This document shows positions 25,280-33,954 of a stretch of DNA of 42,188 bases, piece by piece (within the stretch, counting starts at the first letter, position 1; the number at the start of each line of letters is the position of its first letter). The notes under the pieces were generated by a model that made no database searches, was not told the origin of the DNA, and saw only the letters and a list, made by a program, of their open reading frames with translations. The DNA is from a virus, in IMG/VR virus record IMGVR_UViG_3300030099_001327, positions 1-42,188 of that record, one strand, 5' to 3'. The translations under genes and the position numbers were made by a program.

Positions 25280-25498
25280 TTATCTTTTATTTTTAATTAC
25301 TAATCCTGGGTTCCTAACTCTAAACTGAGAAAATCCCTTCCTTCTCTTTTTCATAGACTCTTTAGGAGTCTTCTCTCGTGCCTCTGGTTCCAATGCTAAC
25401 TCAGGAAGATCTGGTTCTTTATACATTGGACTAGGCATAGGAGGAGGAAGAGGAATCTCAGGCATCTTAGGAGGATCAGGTGCTCCTGCTAGACACAT
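25280..25498 (-). CDS. Small proline-rich protein
   Basis: A 72-residue protein: MCLAGAPDPPKMPEIPLPPP, then an acidic middle and a basic end GFSQFRVRNPGLVIKNKR. Proline-rich short proteins with an MC start are frequent beside portal genes of marine podoviruses. There is no convincing signal peptide despite Cys2. The start overlaps the upstream gene by 23 bp. Family uncertain. Confidence 0.6.
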   Translation of the reverse strand: MCLAGAPDPPKMPEIPLPPPMPSPMYKEPDLPELALEPEAREKTPKESMKKRRKGFSQFRVRNPGLVIKNKR

Positions 25499-25661
25499 GG
25501 TTGTTATATAAATCCTCTATGTAGTTGACTACCGATTGTTGACCTAAAGTATAAGCCAACTGTTCTTTCTCTACTACAGTGCTCGGTAGTTGATTGGGGT
25601 ACTTTTGTTTTAACTTTTCTACTAGTTCTTTTGAGATTGTTTCTCCGAGTGTAAAAGCCAT
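25476..25661 (-). CDS. Hypothetical 61-residue protein
   Basis: A small helical protein (MAFTLGETISKELVEKLKQK; ends NNHVSSRST), with a GGGAT ribosome-site-like sequence before the ATG. It lies 20 bp after the reductase gene and overlaps the proline-rich gene. No family recognised. Confidence 0.55.
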   Translation of the reverse strand: MAFTLGETISKELVEKLKQKYPNQLPSTVVEKEQLAYTLGQQSVVNYIEDLYNNHVSSRST

Positions 25662-25681
25662 TTTATCCCATTATGTCCATT

Positions 25682-27580
25682 TCATATGATTTCACACGAA
25701 TTAGCCGTGCAAGCGAGTTCCTGAGAGGACGTAGTGTAGTCCTCTTTTTCATATTCAGATAACTTAGACCAATTAATCTCAGGCATTTTATTGAGTAACT
25801 CTTGGTACTCTTCTTTAGTACACTCTTGATATGGTGCCTGTTGGTATACATGATCTGAGTGAGGTAAGAAAGAAATACCACTAATGCTATCGAAGTTGTC
25901 ATGAACCCATGCTCCTACCGCAGTCCACTCGTCTTCTTTGACTGAGATCGTTACGGAGGGTTTATGTTCACACCAATGTTCCTGATAGATCAACCATTGA
26001 TCTAACTGTTCAAAGGCATCCCAATTGTTTCTCTTGATACTAGATTCAGGAGACTTGATAGGAAATGAAAACACTGTAGTCTGATCTGGTTTCATCACAT
26101 CAGGTTCATTAGGAACACCTTGATCTTTCATGAGTTGTGTGATCGGGTCTTTATTGTCACCTCTGACAGTGCGTATATAGTAATCACTATGACGAGTGTG
26201 AATGCCACTAGCAGAATCACAAAGTTGTGAAACCGTACCCGAAGGTTTGATGCAAGTGATCGCAGCACTCGGATAAATCTTAAGTTTCTCAGCCCATTCT
26301 TCATTCGTCTTTCTTGCTACATCTCTCATCTCTTCTAAGAAGTTTGGTCCAGGAAAAGCAGTAATCTTGTTATCCATGATTCCTGTTAAGGATACACCGA
26401 GTAACCTCTCCTCTTCACAATTAGACTTCCAAGTTTTGGGTAGGTACTTAAAGTTAGTTAAGGTGCTTTGCCATGTACCTAAGATAGTGGCTAACTTAAC
26501 TTTCCTTAAGATATCCTTCTTCTTATCTGAAGCACGTATGACTACCTCGGATAAGTTACAGAACTCTCTAGGTCTTAGGATTATTTCAGAACACGGATTC
26601 GTCCCGAAGTCATCTCTAGGACTTCTGTCATTGAATCGCTCGACTTGTTTTCTTGCGTTAAACGATGAATAAATTCCACGCTCTCCACTTCTGCTCTCGT
26701 ATAGGGAAGCCCATTCTCTAAGGAAGGTTCCCGTGTCAGGTTTGGAGTGATAATTGGCACTGTTATTTGCGAGTGCCCTATGTGGGTGTTCTTCCCACCA
26801 TCTTCCTGACTTTGCGTGTCGCATCTGCTCATCCCCAAGATCACTGAGAGAGATAAGAGCAGACCTACGAACACCACCAACCACCACGACTTCTGCTGTT
26901 TTTGTAACAATGTCGTGACATTCGATGGGTCTGAGTCTTCGTCCTTTTGCATTTTCAAATAGTTTACAAGTGAAAAGAAATAGTTGGTTAAGGGGATCAG
27001 GTCCACTTGCTCTCCCTCCAAAGGTTTTGAGTACTGCTCCTGCCTTACGTACTTTAGTTAAATCCCAAGTAGGAATTAGTCCTGCATATAGAAGACTAAT
27101 CAGTTCTCTAAATGCCTTAGCCCATCCTAGTTTGCTATCACGTACATCGATGCAGGTATCAGTAGGATGTAGTTCACTAGGTACAAAAGGTAACTGAGAG
27201 GTGTACTTTTCCTCTACTGAGTAACCAACTCCAGTACCATTCATGAGGACATAGAGGAGTTCATCGAATGCCCTCGGTGAATCGATGGGTAAGTAACTAC
27301 AGTTGTATCCTGCGATATTCTCTTTCTCTAAAGCAGGACCAGCAGTCATCAAGCAACGCATACTAGGCATGACCTCAAGTGCAAACACTGCATCTTCTAG
27401 TTCCTTTACTTCATCTCCTTGTAATGTGTATCCATTACTAGACTTTAGATGTTGAATAAAGAAATCAAAGTATCGTGCTACAGTTTCACCCCAGGTTTCT
27501 CTTCTACCTTTTTCATAGTCCCACCTAGAGTAACGTGAAAGATGAATGTACTCTTGATATTGTGTAGGTAGACTACTCAT
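25682..27580 (-). CDS. nrdJ: Ribonucleoside-triphosphate reductase, class II (adenosylcobalamin-dependent)
   Basis: A 632-residue monomeric class II reductase that makes deoxynucleotides using a B12-generated thiyl radical. By alignment with the Lactobacillus RTPR pattern: Cys94 (IAGYNCSYL) and Cys341 (REFCNLSE) form the redox pair, Cys330 in TNPCSEII is the radical Cys with Asn328 and Glu332, and the C-terminal ELACTANSC gives the Cys624/Cys629 shuttle pair. All key residues are present, so the enzyme should be active if the host supplies cobalamin. The N-terminal SRYSRWDYEKGRRETWGETV is typical. Its start overlaps the DUF3310 gene. It places dNTP supply next to the replication genes. Confidence 0.95.
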   Translation of the reverse strand: MSSLPTQYQEYIHLSRYSRWDYEKGRRETWGETVARYFDFFIQHLKSSNGYTLQGDEVKELEDAVFALEVMPSMRCLMTAGPALEKENIAGYNCSYLPIDSPRAFDELLYVLMNGTGVGYSVEEKYTSQLPFVPSELHPTDTCIDVRDSKLGWAKAFRELISLLYAGLIPTWDLTKVRKAGAVLKTFGGRASGPDPLNQLFLFTCKLFENAKGRRLRPIECHDIVTKTAEVVVVGGVRRSALISLSDLGDEQMRHAKSGRWWEEHPHRALANNSANYHSKPDTGTFLREWASLYESRSGERGIYSSFNARKQVERFNDRSPRDDFGTNPCSEIILRPREFCNLSEVVIRASDKKKDILRKVKLATILGTWQSTLTNFKYLPKTWKSNCEEERLLGVSLTGIMDNKITAFPGPNFLEEMRDVARKTNEEWAEKLKIYPSAAITCIKPSGTVSQLCDSASGIHTRHSDYYIRTVRGDNKDPITQLMKDQGVPNEPDVMKPDQTTVFSFPIKSPESSIKRNNWDAFEQLDQWLIYQEHWCEHKPSVTISVKEDEWTAVGAWVHDNFDSISGISFLPHSDHVYQQAPYQECTKEEYQELLNKMPEINWSKLSEYEKEDYTTSSQELACTANSCEII

Positions 27581-27782
27581 TTGCTTGCTCCCTTACAATT
27601 AAACGATTAAGATAAACCTGTGCTTTGTACAGATCATTAAGACCACCCTTATGTGGGTACCTAGATACGTATTTAATTATGTTCCCTTCTAGGAAATCCA
27701 TTTCGTTTTCGATTATATAATCCAAGGGTTGAATACCAAACCCATCGGTGTAATGTTTAGGATTCTCAAATTCATTATTGAT
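27573..27782 (-). CDS. DUF3310 protein (small nucleotide-kinase-like)
   Basis: A 69-residue DUF3310 protein: HYTDGFGIQPLDYIIENEMD, then FLEGNIIKYVSRYPHKGG and LNDLYKAQVYLNRLI. The family is widespread in phages near nucleotide genes and often labelled nucleotide kinase, though no Walker motif is present and the role is uncertain. I chose the ATG at 27780-27782, which has a GGAG site and overlaps the exonuclease stop, rather than an upstream start without one. Its end overlaps the reductase start. Confidence 0.85.
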   Translation of the reverse strand: MNNEFENPKHYTDGFGIQPLDYIIENEMDFLEGNIIKYVSRYPHKGGLNDLYKAQVYLNRLIVREQANE

Positions 27783-28533
27783 CATTCTCAGGACTCCAAT
27801 AGAGAGGTTCACTCATAACATATTCACCATGCCTTAAGATTCTAGCCATACGTGCTTGAAGTAACGCATCGTCTTCATTCAATCCTGCGTTTTCATAAGC
27901 CGTGACAATAGCTTTCCAGACATGCTTTGGTTCAAACCCAAAGTCTTCACACTCATTCAAGATCTTATCTGCTTTCTTTGGGCCGATACCTGGACACCCT
28001 TGATAGTTATCTACCGAGTCACCAGTTAAGGCTTGTTTGTAGAAGAGGTAGTTAGCAGTATGTGTGTCTTGTTCCCATAAAGTTTGGTTCTTGATATCCC
28101 AGTGCATACCAGGAATCGTTAAGAGATCTTTATCTTCACTAACAACAATACGTTCCTCTCCGTTGTCGTAAGTTGCAAGGATACCTATGACATCATCTGC
28201 TTCAAGCCAAGGTTGTATCTCGTAATGATAATTTTCCATTACGTATTTTTTAGCAGGGACAAAACATATAGGCTTACGAGTAGCCTTTCGATTTGCTTTG
28301 TATGAAGGGTTGAGCATCTTTCTAAAGTTGTTCTGATGTGAGATACACATGGTTACCTCATCAGCTTTAGTCTGTTCTTTAATGTTCTCAACGAAGTCAT
28401 CGATGTCACACTTGACTTTCGCTAAGTCACAATGGAGAGTCCAGAGATCACCTTCCCAATTGATCGATACTTCGTTAGCAGTGGTTGCTTTGTATATTGC
28501 AATGTCTGCATCTATGAGGAGTCTAGTTGTCAT
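27775..28533 (-). CDS. 5'-3' exonuclease (T7 gp6-like)
   Basis: A 252-residue FEN/5'-exonuclease fold protein that removes primers and degrades host DNA. Metal ligands are visible: Asp8 in LLIDADIAIYK, Glu111/Asp113/Asp114 in PWLEADDVIG, Asp134/Asp136 in VVSEDKDLL and Asp172/Asp175 in TGDSVDNYQG. The helix-hairpin-helix CPGIGPKKADKIL follows directly. The start overlaps the nuclease gene upstream by 4 bp. T7 gp6 is 300 residues, so this is a compact version. No N-terminal polymerase or helicase fusion. Confidence 0.93.
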   Translation of the reverse strand: MTTRLLIDADIAIYKATTANEVSINWEGDLWTLHCDLAKVKCDIDDFVENIKEQTKADEVTMCISHQNNFRKMLNPSYKANRKATRKPICFVPAKKYVMENYHYEIQPWLEADDVIGILATYDNGEERIVVSEDKDLLTIPGMHWDIKNQTLWEQDTHTANYLFYKQALTGDSVDNYQGCPGIGPKKADKILNECEDFGFEPKHVWKAIVTAYENAGLNEDDALLQARMARILRHGEYVMSEPLYWSPENDQ

Positions 28534-29042
28534 ATCGTTGGTCTATACTCGTAGGTTTTAGGATCGTTGAGGTCATACTTGTATTGTGGATACAAGCTAA
28601 ATGAGAATCCAGTTGTTGCCTCTATCTTACTAAAAGGAACAACATATACATACGGAAACTTACATGCACAAAGGTAGTCGTAGTCTCCTTCTTTATAAAC
28701 TCCAAACTTACGAACACCTTGGTATGAGATCATACTTTTCTTCAGAGAAACCTTTCGTCCATTCTGTGTAGTTTTAACTTGTATGGTTTTAAAGTTACCA
28801 TCTCTCTCGACTACAAGATCATAACTAGACTTAGGATTTAAGGGTTGAAGTATATTGTAGTGCCACATGTGAAACAGGTAACATACGAGATGTTCTCCTG
28901 CTTGTCCTATGTAATGAGGACTAGTGGGTGTCTGCCCAATTTCTTCCAAATCTGTACTCTCCTGTAAGAGGGATTCTGAATCCGTAATACTCTCCAGAAA
29001 ACTTAATTGCTTCCACTGCGATTCGTCCGATATTATCGACAT
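28530..29042 (-). CDS. PD-(D/E)XK nuclease-like protein overlapping the polymerase gene
   Basis: A 170-residue protein. Residues 45-93 have a PD-(D/E)XK layout: YIGQAGEHLVCYLF (Glu50), SSYDLVVERDG (Asp75) and FKTIQVKTTQ (Gln88-x-Lys90). It resembles the PDDEXK_5 group related to intron endonucleases and Vsr-like folds. The ATG at 29040-29042 has an AAAGGA ribosome site, although it lies 122 bp inside the 3' end of the DNA polymerase gene in another frame. The first 40 residues are therefore dual-coded. A role in host DNA breakdown or repair is inferred. Confidence 0.65.
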   Translation of the reverse strand: MSIISDESQWKQLSFLESITDSESLLQESTDLEEIGQTPTSPHYIGQAGEHLVCYLFHMWHYNILQPLNPKSSYDLVVERDGNFKTIQVKTTQNGRKVSLKKSMISYQGVRKFGVYKEGDYDYLCACKFPYVYVVPFSKIEATTGFSFSLYPQYKYDLNDPKTYEYRPTI

Positions 29043-30663
29043 GCTCGTCCTTTACCATGAGTTGAACTTCATCATGCACAAAGGCTACCTGTGCATAGTC
29101 TCGACCATACGAGTATCCTTCTGCTTCCAACATATCGTGTAGCATGACAACCCACCGCTTACAGATAATTGCACCTGCACTCTGTAATAATGTATTGAGT
29201 GATGCGTGTGCGGATCTAACAGGTACTCGTCTACCATCTAAGCCACGTACAAATCCATGATCGTTTGCTTTATTTTGGACTTGCTCACGTAACTTACGTA
29301 ACGCAGGAATCTTCCTGAGGAACTTTTCCTTCAGGGCTTTTCCGTGCGATGCCCCTTTACCAATGATCTGACCGATCTTCTGGTCTCCTGCACCATACAA
29401 GAAGCCGTATATGTAAGTCTTCGCTTGGTCCCTTGTAGCAAGTCCAGCAGCTTCTTGATTGGCAGTATGAATATCACCCTCAAGTAGGATCTTGCCGTAT
29501 GCACCATCGTCATAACGAGCCATATAGTGAGCCAAGCACCGCAGTTCAAGACCAGAGACATCAACACCCAGAAGGGAAAATCCTGGATCTGTCGTAAAAA
29601 GTTCTCGACACTGCTTCCCAAAGGGTGCTTTAGTGCTCGGAACTTGAGCGAGGTTCGGATGCGTATGAGAGCAACGACTTGTGACTGACCCCATGCAGTT
29701 AACTGACCCATGGAGTCTCCCGTTCTTCTCTAGTTTTAACCATGCTTCATTACCTTCTGAGAGTTGTCCTATTCTCTTGGAGATCATCAAGTACTCACTC
29801 ATCAGTTTTGCTTCTGGATACTTGAGTCCATCCAAGATCTTCTCGTCTACCTTGGGTTCACCACTCGGAGTAAACTCCGTAGGTTTCCAACCATGTATAT
29901 CCTTGAGTCTCTTGGAGATGTGATGACGAGACTGAGGATTGAACTCTACGATCTTGATCTTATGGTAGAGTCCTTTCTTTCGTTCTCCTTCATCCACAAC
30001 CCAAGAACCAAATGCCTTGAGCAGTTCTTTATGGAGTTCATTCTTTCTATTGTACAGTAACTTGTACAACTCTAGTGCTTTAGGAACATCGAAAGGAAAA
30101 CCAAAGGTCTCCTGCTCGTAACAGATCTTGGAGACTTGATGCTCTAACTCGATAGAGTCAGATGAGGTATGCTTCTCGTACTTGAAAAGATACTCGTGTA
30201 ACTTCTGAGTCAAGTCCACATCACGTTTGCAGTACTCGATCATCTCAGGAGTCAACTCATCCCATGCTCCTTCGTGTTCACCATAGTCACCCTTGAGATA
30301 AGATAAACGGTGACCCCATGCCTTGAGAGCATGAGATCCGTACATCTTTGAATCCATCCCACGTTTATCAAAGTCCTGAGCACGTAGGTCAGGGAAGGTG
30401 AGTCTCGATAGGATCAAGGTATCGGTATACGAGACTGGAACAAAACCATAGAGTTTATCTAAAACACGGAAGTCAAACCCTAAGATGTTATGTCCAATGA
30501 GATGATGATCCTTGAGGAACAAGAGTGCCTCAGGTATATCCTTCTCGTATATCACATGATGTTCACCATCACATTTATAGATTAGACAGTGAATCTTGGT
30601 TACTTCATCTAAGAGACCATCAGTCTCAAGGTCGAAGTATATCTGCTTGCTCGGTTGTTTCAT
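28921..30663 (-). CDS. DNA polymerase, family A (T7 gp5-like)
   Basis: A 580-residue replicative polymerase with both activities. The 3'-5' exonuclease has YFDLETDG (Asp11, Glu13), IGHNILGFDF and YCKRDVD near residue 150. Polymerase motif A is GVDVSGLELR (Asp368; T7 has GIDASGLELR), motif B RDQAKTYIYGFLYG (411-424) and motif C VAFVHDEV (530-532). T7 gp5 is 704 residues; the thioredoxin-binding insertion of the thumb seems reduced or absent, which would explain much of the difference. It lies between two small membrane/secreted protein genes and the nuclease genes. Confidence 0.96.
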   Translation of the reverse strand: MKQPSKQIYFDLETDGLLDEVTKIHCLIYKCDGEHHVIYEKDIPEALLFLKDHHLIGHNILGFDFRVLDKLYGFVPVSYTDTLILSRLTFPDLRAQDFDKRGMDSKMYGSHALKAWGHRLSYLKGDYGEHEGAWDELTPEMIEYCKRDVDLTQKLHEYLFKYEKHTSSDSIELEHQVSKICYEQETFGFPFDVPKALELYKLLYNRKNELHKELLKAFGSWVVDEGERKKGLYHKIKIVEFNPQSRHHISKRLKDIHGWKPTEFTPSGEPKVDEKILDGLKYPEAKLMSEYLMISKRIGQLSEGNEAWLKLEKNGRLHGSVNCMGSVTSRCSHTHPNLAQVPSTKAPFGKQCRELFTTDPGFSLLGVDVSGLELRCLAHYMARYDDGAYGKILLEGDIHTANQEAAGLATRDQAKTYIYGFLYGAGDQKIGQIIGKGASHGKALKEKFLRKIPALRKLREQVQNKANDHGFVRGLDGRRVPVRSAHASLNTLLQSAGAIICKRWVVMLHDMLEAEGYSYGRDYAQVAFVHDEVQLMVKDEHVDNIGRIAVEAIKFSGEYYGFRIPLTGEYRFGRNWADTH

Positions 30664-30874
30664 TCGTTCTCTCTTGGGAGTAACAATGTTTATGATCCAA
30701 CTTTAAATCTAGTGTGGTTGTCCTCACTAGGGATTGTGTAGTCAACATCTCATACTGCAATTCTTTTATCTTTCGAAAGATATAAACATTCATGAGTAAT
30801 GAGAGGATTACACTCACAATAACAACGAATATAGTTATGTATGTTATGTCATATTGGCTTTGGTATTTTCGCAT
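30626..30874 (-). CDS. Small single-span membrane protein
   Basis: An 82-residue protein with one membrane helix at about residues 10-33 (ITYITIFVVIVSVILSLLMN) followed by a charged helix (FRKIKELQYEML) and a polar tail. It overlaps the secreted-protein gene upstream by 26 bp and the polymerase gene by 38 bp in different frames. Topology fits an i-spanin or an inner-membrane exclusion protein. No family recognised. Confidence 0.5.
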   Translation of the reverse strand: MRKYQSQYDITYITIFVVIVSVILSLLMNVYIFRKIKELQYEMLTTQSLVRTTTLDLKLDHKHCYSQERTNETTEQADILRP

Positions 30875-31181
30875 ATCCAGTATCCGTCATGCACTTAGCA
30901 GTGATCCTAAACGATAGGTTGTACTGGTCTTCATCAGAGAGGTTCTTAAATCTCTCATGTGTTTCTTCAGTCCTAATACTATCGGTGTAGCAATCACACA
31001 CTTCCCATTGCTTCGGAGGAAAGGCTCTCGGATCTCGTTGCTTCAAGGATGTGAAGCAGATAGACCATAGTGCTCTTATCTGTTCTGTGGTGTAGTCACC
31101 TTTAAATGGGTTACCATATGCAGGTTGATAACAGGACAATACTGAAAACCCCAAACTAAAAATCAGGATTATCTTCTTCAT
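30849..31181 (-). CDS. Secreted or lipoprotein-type small protein
   Basis: A 110-residue protein with an export signal: KK, then a hydrophobic core IILIFSLGFSVLSC, with a possible lipobox VLSC (Cys17) or alternative cleavage after AYG. The mature part has five Cys, including WEVCDCYTDSIR, and ends TDTGYAKIPKPI. A periplasmic or outer-membrane protein in the replication block could be an exclusion factor or o-spanin. It overlaps primase-helicase by 26 bp. Confidence 0.55.
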   Translation of the reverse strand: MKKIILIFSLGFSVLSCYQPAYGNPFKGDYTTEQIRALWSICFTSLKQRDPRAFPPKQWEVCDCYTDSIRTEETHERFKNLSDEDQYNLSFRITAKCMTDTGYAKIPKPI

Positions 31182-32763
31182 CTTGTTTCACTTCTGTTAG
31201 TTGGGTCTCGGTTAATCGACCTGTTTCTTTAGAATAGTAGAGGTGAGTAGCAATACCAGTTTCACCTGTCCATCGGTTCTTCAAGACACGTACTGTAGTC
31301 ATGTCAGGATTTTCTCCTTGCTGATCTCTCTCACAACCAATAACGATATCACTCAGTTGTGCTATGGCATGAGAACCACGTAACTGAGAGAGACTAGTCT
31401 TGACACCTTCTTCGTGTCCACGATCACCAGATGGTCTCCTCAAGTGAGACACTAGGATCAACCCACATTGAACCTCTTCGCATAGGGATCTGAGTTTAGT
31501 CATAGTAACATCGATCATCCTACGTTCATCACCACCTTCGATACCTGAGATGACAATTGATATATGATCGAGAACTATGTACTCACAACCCATTGCTCTC
31601 ACCATGTACTTGATCTTTCCTAAGAGATTCTCGATCTCCATCGAACCCCAATGATCATAGAAGTATAGGTTACCTGTACCCAAGGTTGCATCAAAGCCAC
31701 TCTTGAGTTCTTCCTCACTCACCTTTTCATTGAGGTGAACTGGTTTGTTCAAGTACAACCCAACGAAACCTAAAGCACTACGTTTGTTGGACTCTTCCAA
31801 GGCAATATAACCAACCTTTTTGTCTTGAAGGAGTAGATGATAAGCAACCTCACGGCAGATCAAAGACTTACCAATGCCTGAACCTGCGGTGATGGTAACA
31901 ATCTCACCTCTACGTATACCTTTGGTCACATCATTGAGACCAGTGTAAGGGTAGTCGCTAGACTCCCTCGTATCTTCATTGGAGATCAAGTCCCAGAGGT
32001 CTCTACCATCCACGATACCATCAGGTCGAAAGACCTTGGCACCCCAAATGGCATCAATGATTTCCGAATGTCTTCCTTCAACTAGGCAAGCATTCGCATC
32101 CTTGAGTGGTAACTTGGCAATCTTAGCTTTGCCAGGGGTGAACAAGGGAACACATTCGTCCAAGGCTTTGCGTCCTGCTTCGTCTTGGTCGAACATGAAG
32201 ATCACGCTATCGAACTGCTCCAACCATTCTAGGTCTTGAGCTATCGCTTTACGTGCTCCTGCTGATCCTGTAGGTACTGAGACCACGGGCCATTTGTTTC
32301 CTTGTACTTGTGATACCGAAAGTGCATCCAACTCCCCTTCAGTAATCACAACCATCTTGCCCCCATCTCTCCAGAGATGTTTACCATAGAGACCTGAGGA
32401 CTTAGAGTCTCCAATGAATAAAAAGTCCTTGTTAGGAAAACGAATCTTCTGAGCTACGATTGTGCCCTGATCGTTCCTATAGTTTGCTATCTGTACTTTC
32501 TTACCTTTGTAGTCACCTACTTGGTAACCCCAATGATCAACAGTATCTTGATTGATATTTCGTTTGTTCAATGGGATACATTCACCTTTTACAAATTCCA
32601 TACCTCGCACCTCTGTTAAGTTAGGAACTCCATCGTAATAGCCACAACCAAAGCACCATCCATGTCCATCTGTGTATCTCGCTAGGTTATCTTTCGATCC
32701 ACATTGAGGACATGGTTCGTGTGAAACAAACTCACTCGTCTGATTCGTCTTCTCCATAATCAC
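31156..32763 (-). CDS. Primase-helicase (T7 gp4-like)
   Basis: A 535-residue fused primase and hexameric helicase (T7 gp4A is 566). A zinc ribbon PCPQCGSKDN then GWCFGCG gives Cys18, 21, 37 and 40. TOPRIM residues are ITEGELDAL (Glu142) and FMFDQDEAG (Asp192, Asp194). The helicase Walker A is TAGSGIGKS (293-300), followed by YIALEESNK and a C-terminal VLKNRWTGETG. It unwinds the fork and primes lagging-strand synthesis for the polymerase. The first Met or Met3 could be the start. It overlaps both neighbours slightly. Confidence 0.96.
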   Translation of the reverse strand: MIMEKTNQTSEFVSHEPCPQCGSKDNLARYTDGHGWCFGCGYYDGVPNLTEVRGMEFVKGECIPLNKRNINQDTVDHWGYQVGDYKGKKVQIANYRNDQGTIVAQKIRFPNKDFLFIGDSKSSGLYGKHLWRDGGKMVVITEGELDALSVSQVQGNKWPVVSVPTGSAGARKAIAQDLEWLEQFDSVIFMFDQDEAGRKALDECVPLFTPGKAKIAKLPLKDANACLVEGRHSEIIDAIWGAKVFRPDGIVDGRDLWDLISNEDTRESSDYPYTGLNDVTKGIRRGEIVTITAGSGIGKSLICREVAYHLLLQDKKVGYIALEESNKRSALGFVGLYLNKPVHLNEKVSEEELKSGFDATLGTGNLYFYDHWGSMEIENLLGKIKYMVRAMGCEYIVLDHISIVISGIEGGDERRMIDVTMTKLRSLCEEVQCGLILVSHLRRPSGDRGHEEGVKTSLSQLRGSHAIAQLSDIVIGCERDQQGENPDMTTVRVLKNRWTGETGIATHLYYSKETGRLTETQLTEVKQDEEDNPDF

Positions 32764-32983
32764 TTAGTCCATCGAAAGGTTGACCTTCAGATGTAATACC
32801 ATCTCCATCTTCGTAGATGGCAGCAATTTCAGTAACGTATGTAAACCCTGCTCCCCTCAAGAAGTCTGCGAAACCTTGAAGAATCTCAGGGATATAGTCT
32901 GCTTCACATGCAACACTCACCTGTGAAAAAGGTGTGTTAGATGTGGCACTAAATTCAAATACTGTTTTATCTTCGTTACACAT
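32732..32983 (-). CDS. Hypothetical acidic protein
   Basis: An 83-residue acidic protein starting MCNEDKTVFEFSATSNTPFS and ending GLSDYGEDESDE. The longer frame from 33064 lies inside endonuclease I, so the ATG at 32981-32983, which overlaps that stop, is preferred. It contains CEADYIPEILQGFADFLRGA, a pattern I recall from small proteins in marine phage replication blocks without assigned function. Acidic surface may mimic DNA or bind SSB partners; inference only. Confidence 0.6.
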   Translation of the reverse strand: MCNEDKTVFEFSATSNTPFSQVSVACEADYIPEILQGFADFLRGAGFTYVTEIAAIYEDGDGITSEGQPFDGLSDYGEDESDE

Positions 32984-33404
32984 TTGTTTTTGTTTTAGGT
33001 TTATGTTTACGTAGCCAATCCTTAGGGATTTCTTTTTCTGCATACAAGAAGCCATACTTGTCACACCATTGTTGACAAGTCATCTGGCTCCCTTGAACAC
33101 GGCTATCGAGCCTTAAGAAAACGAACCTGATATCAAGATCAGGATGTTGGTTTTTGATTGCTCGATGTTTCCGTTGATCAGCAGATCTAAAGTATCCTTT
33201 GGCTTCCACCAAGATTCCATTCTCTAAGATGAAGTCTGGTTTGTAGGTACGTTCAACGATGTAAGAGACATGATGAGTCTCGTATTCAAAGGGAACCCCA
33301 CGGACACCTAAGGCATCCGCAATGGTTTCCTCAAACTTACTTCGGTATTTAGAAGTCTCCTTCTTCTTCCTCTTTGGAGACTTTCTTCTCTGCGATTTCT
33401 TCAT
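32976..33404 (-). CDS. Endonuclease I, Holliday-junction resolvase (T7 gp3-like)
   Basis: A 142-residue resolvase that cuts branched DNA before packaging and helps break host DNA. Catalytic positions match T7 gp3: Glu25 (SKFEET), Glu40, Asp57 (KPDFIL), Glu67 and Lys69 (VEAKG), then HPDLDIRFVF. I use the ATG at 33402-33404; a GTG five codons upstream is possible. The basic N-terminus (KKSQRRKSPKRKKK) overlaps the end of the SSB gene in another frame. Follows SSB as in T7 gene order 2.5 then 3. Confidence 0.93.
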   Translation of the reverse strand: MKKSQRRKSPKRKKKETSKYRSKFEETIADALGVRGVPFEYETHHVSYIVERTYKPDFILENGILVEAKGYFRSADQRKHRAIKNQHPDLDIRFVFLRLDSRVQGSQMTCQQWCDKYGFLYAEKEIPKDWLRKHKPKTKTNV

Positions 33405-33954
33405 CAGCAGGTTTGACACTATCTACAGTGAAGCCACCTTCGACTGCCTCAAATCCTGTATTCTGGTATTCCTTAAGTTCTAACACTTGCACTGCGATTA
33501 GGTCCAAGCTACATCCTGCACTAGGTGCCTTGCCCCATCCTCGTGTTGCGTAAGAAACTTTAACGATACTACCGTTACCAATAGAAACAGAAGAGTCTAT
33601 TGGTTCCAATGCAGCATCAACAACATTGATGGTAGGTTTACGTACCTCACCATTCTTCATCTTGATCTCAGCGTTCTGCTTAAATCTGATGCGTACTGTA
33701 TCTCCCTCTACCTTGTAAGGAAGGTTACCTCTCTGCTTCTTATCGTTTACCATGGCATCTCTATCAGCCACAGCATCGATCTCCTGCATCAAGGGTTCTG
33801 CATCCTTTTTAGGAAGCAAGAGTGTGATGTTGAAGTTACCTGGATTACCAAACTTGGTGTCTGGTCTGAACAGGTGGGGCCATTCACATGGTCCTTGAGG
33901 AGTCACTTGTGTCATCTTCACCGTATTGGTATAGGTTAATAAAATATTGGACAT
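33349..33954 (-). CDS. Single-stranded DNA-binding protein (T7 gp2.5-like)
   Basis: An OB-fold protein of 201 residues as drawn, coating ssDNA and recruiting polymerase and helicase through its acidic tail. Visible blocks: DTKFGNPGNFNITLLLPKKD, RKPTINVVDAALEP and IGNGSIVKVSYATRGW. The C-terminus EEEEGDF ends in Phe exactly like T7 gp2.5 (DGDF). Start is uncertain: ATG at 33954 has an AGAGG site, while ATG at 33915 would fit the T7 N-terminus and overlap the 54-residue gene less. Confidence 0.9.
   Translation of the reverse strand: MSNILLTYTNTVKMTQVTPQGPCEWPHLFRPDTKFGNPGNFNITLLLPKKDAEPLMQEIDAVADRDAMVNDKKQRGNLPYKVEGDTVRIRFKQNAEIKMKNGEVRKPTINVVDAALEPIDSSVSIGNGSIVKVSYATRGWGKAPSAGCSLDLIAVQVLELKEYQNTGFEAVEGGFTVDSVKPADEEIAEKKVSKEEEEGDF

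Noticed and set aside
26581-27021. 146-codon minus-strand frame inside the reductase gene
   Set aside because: Different frame of a reductase that is intact and has all catalytic residues; no recognisable protein.
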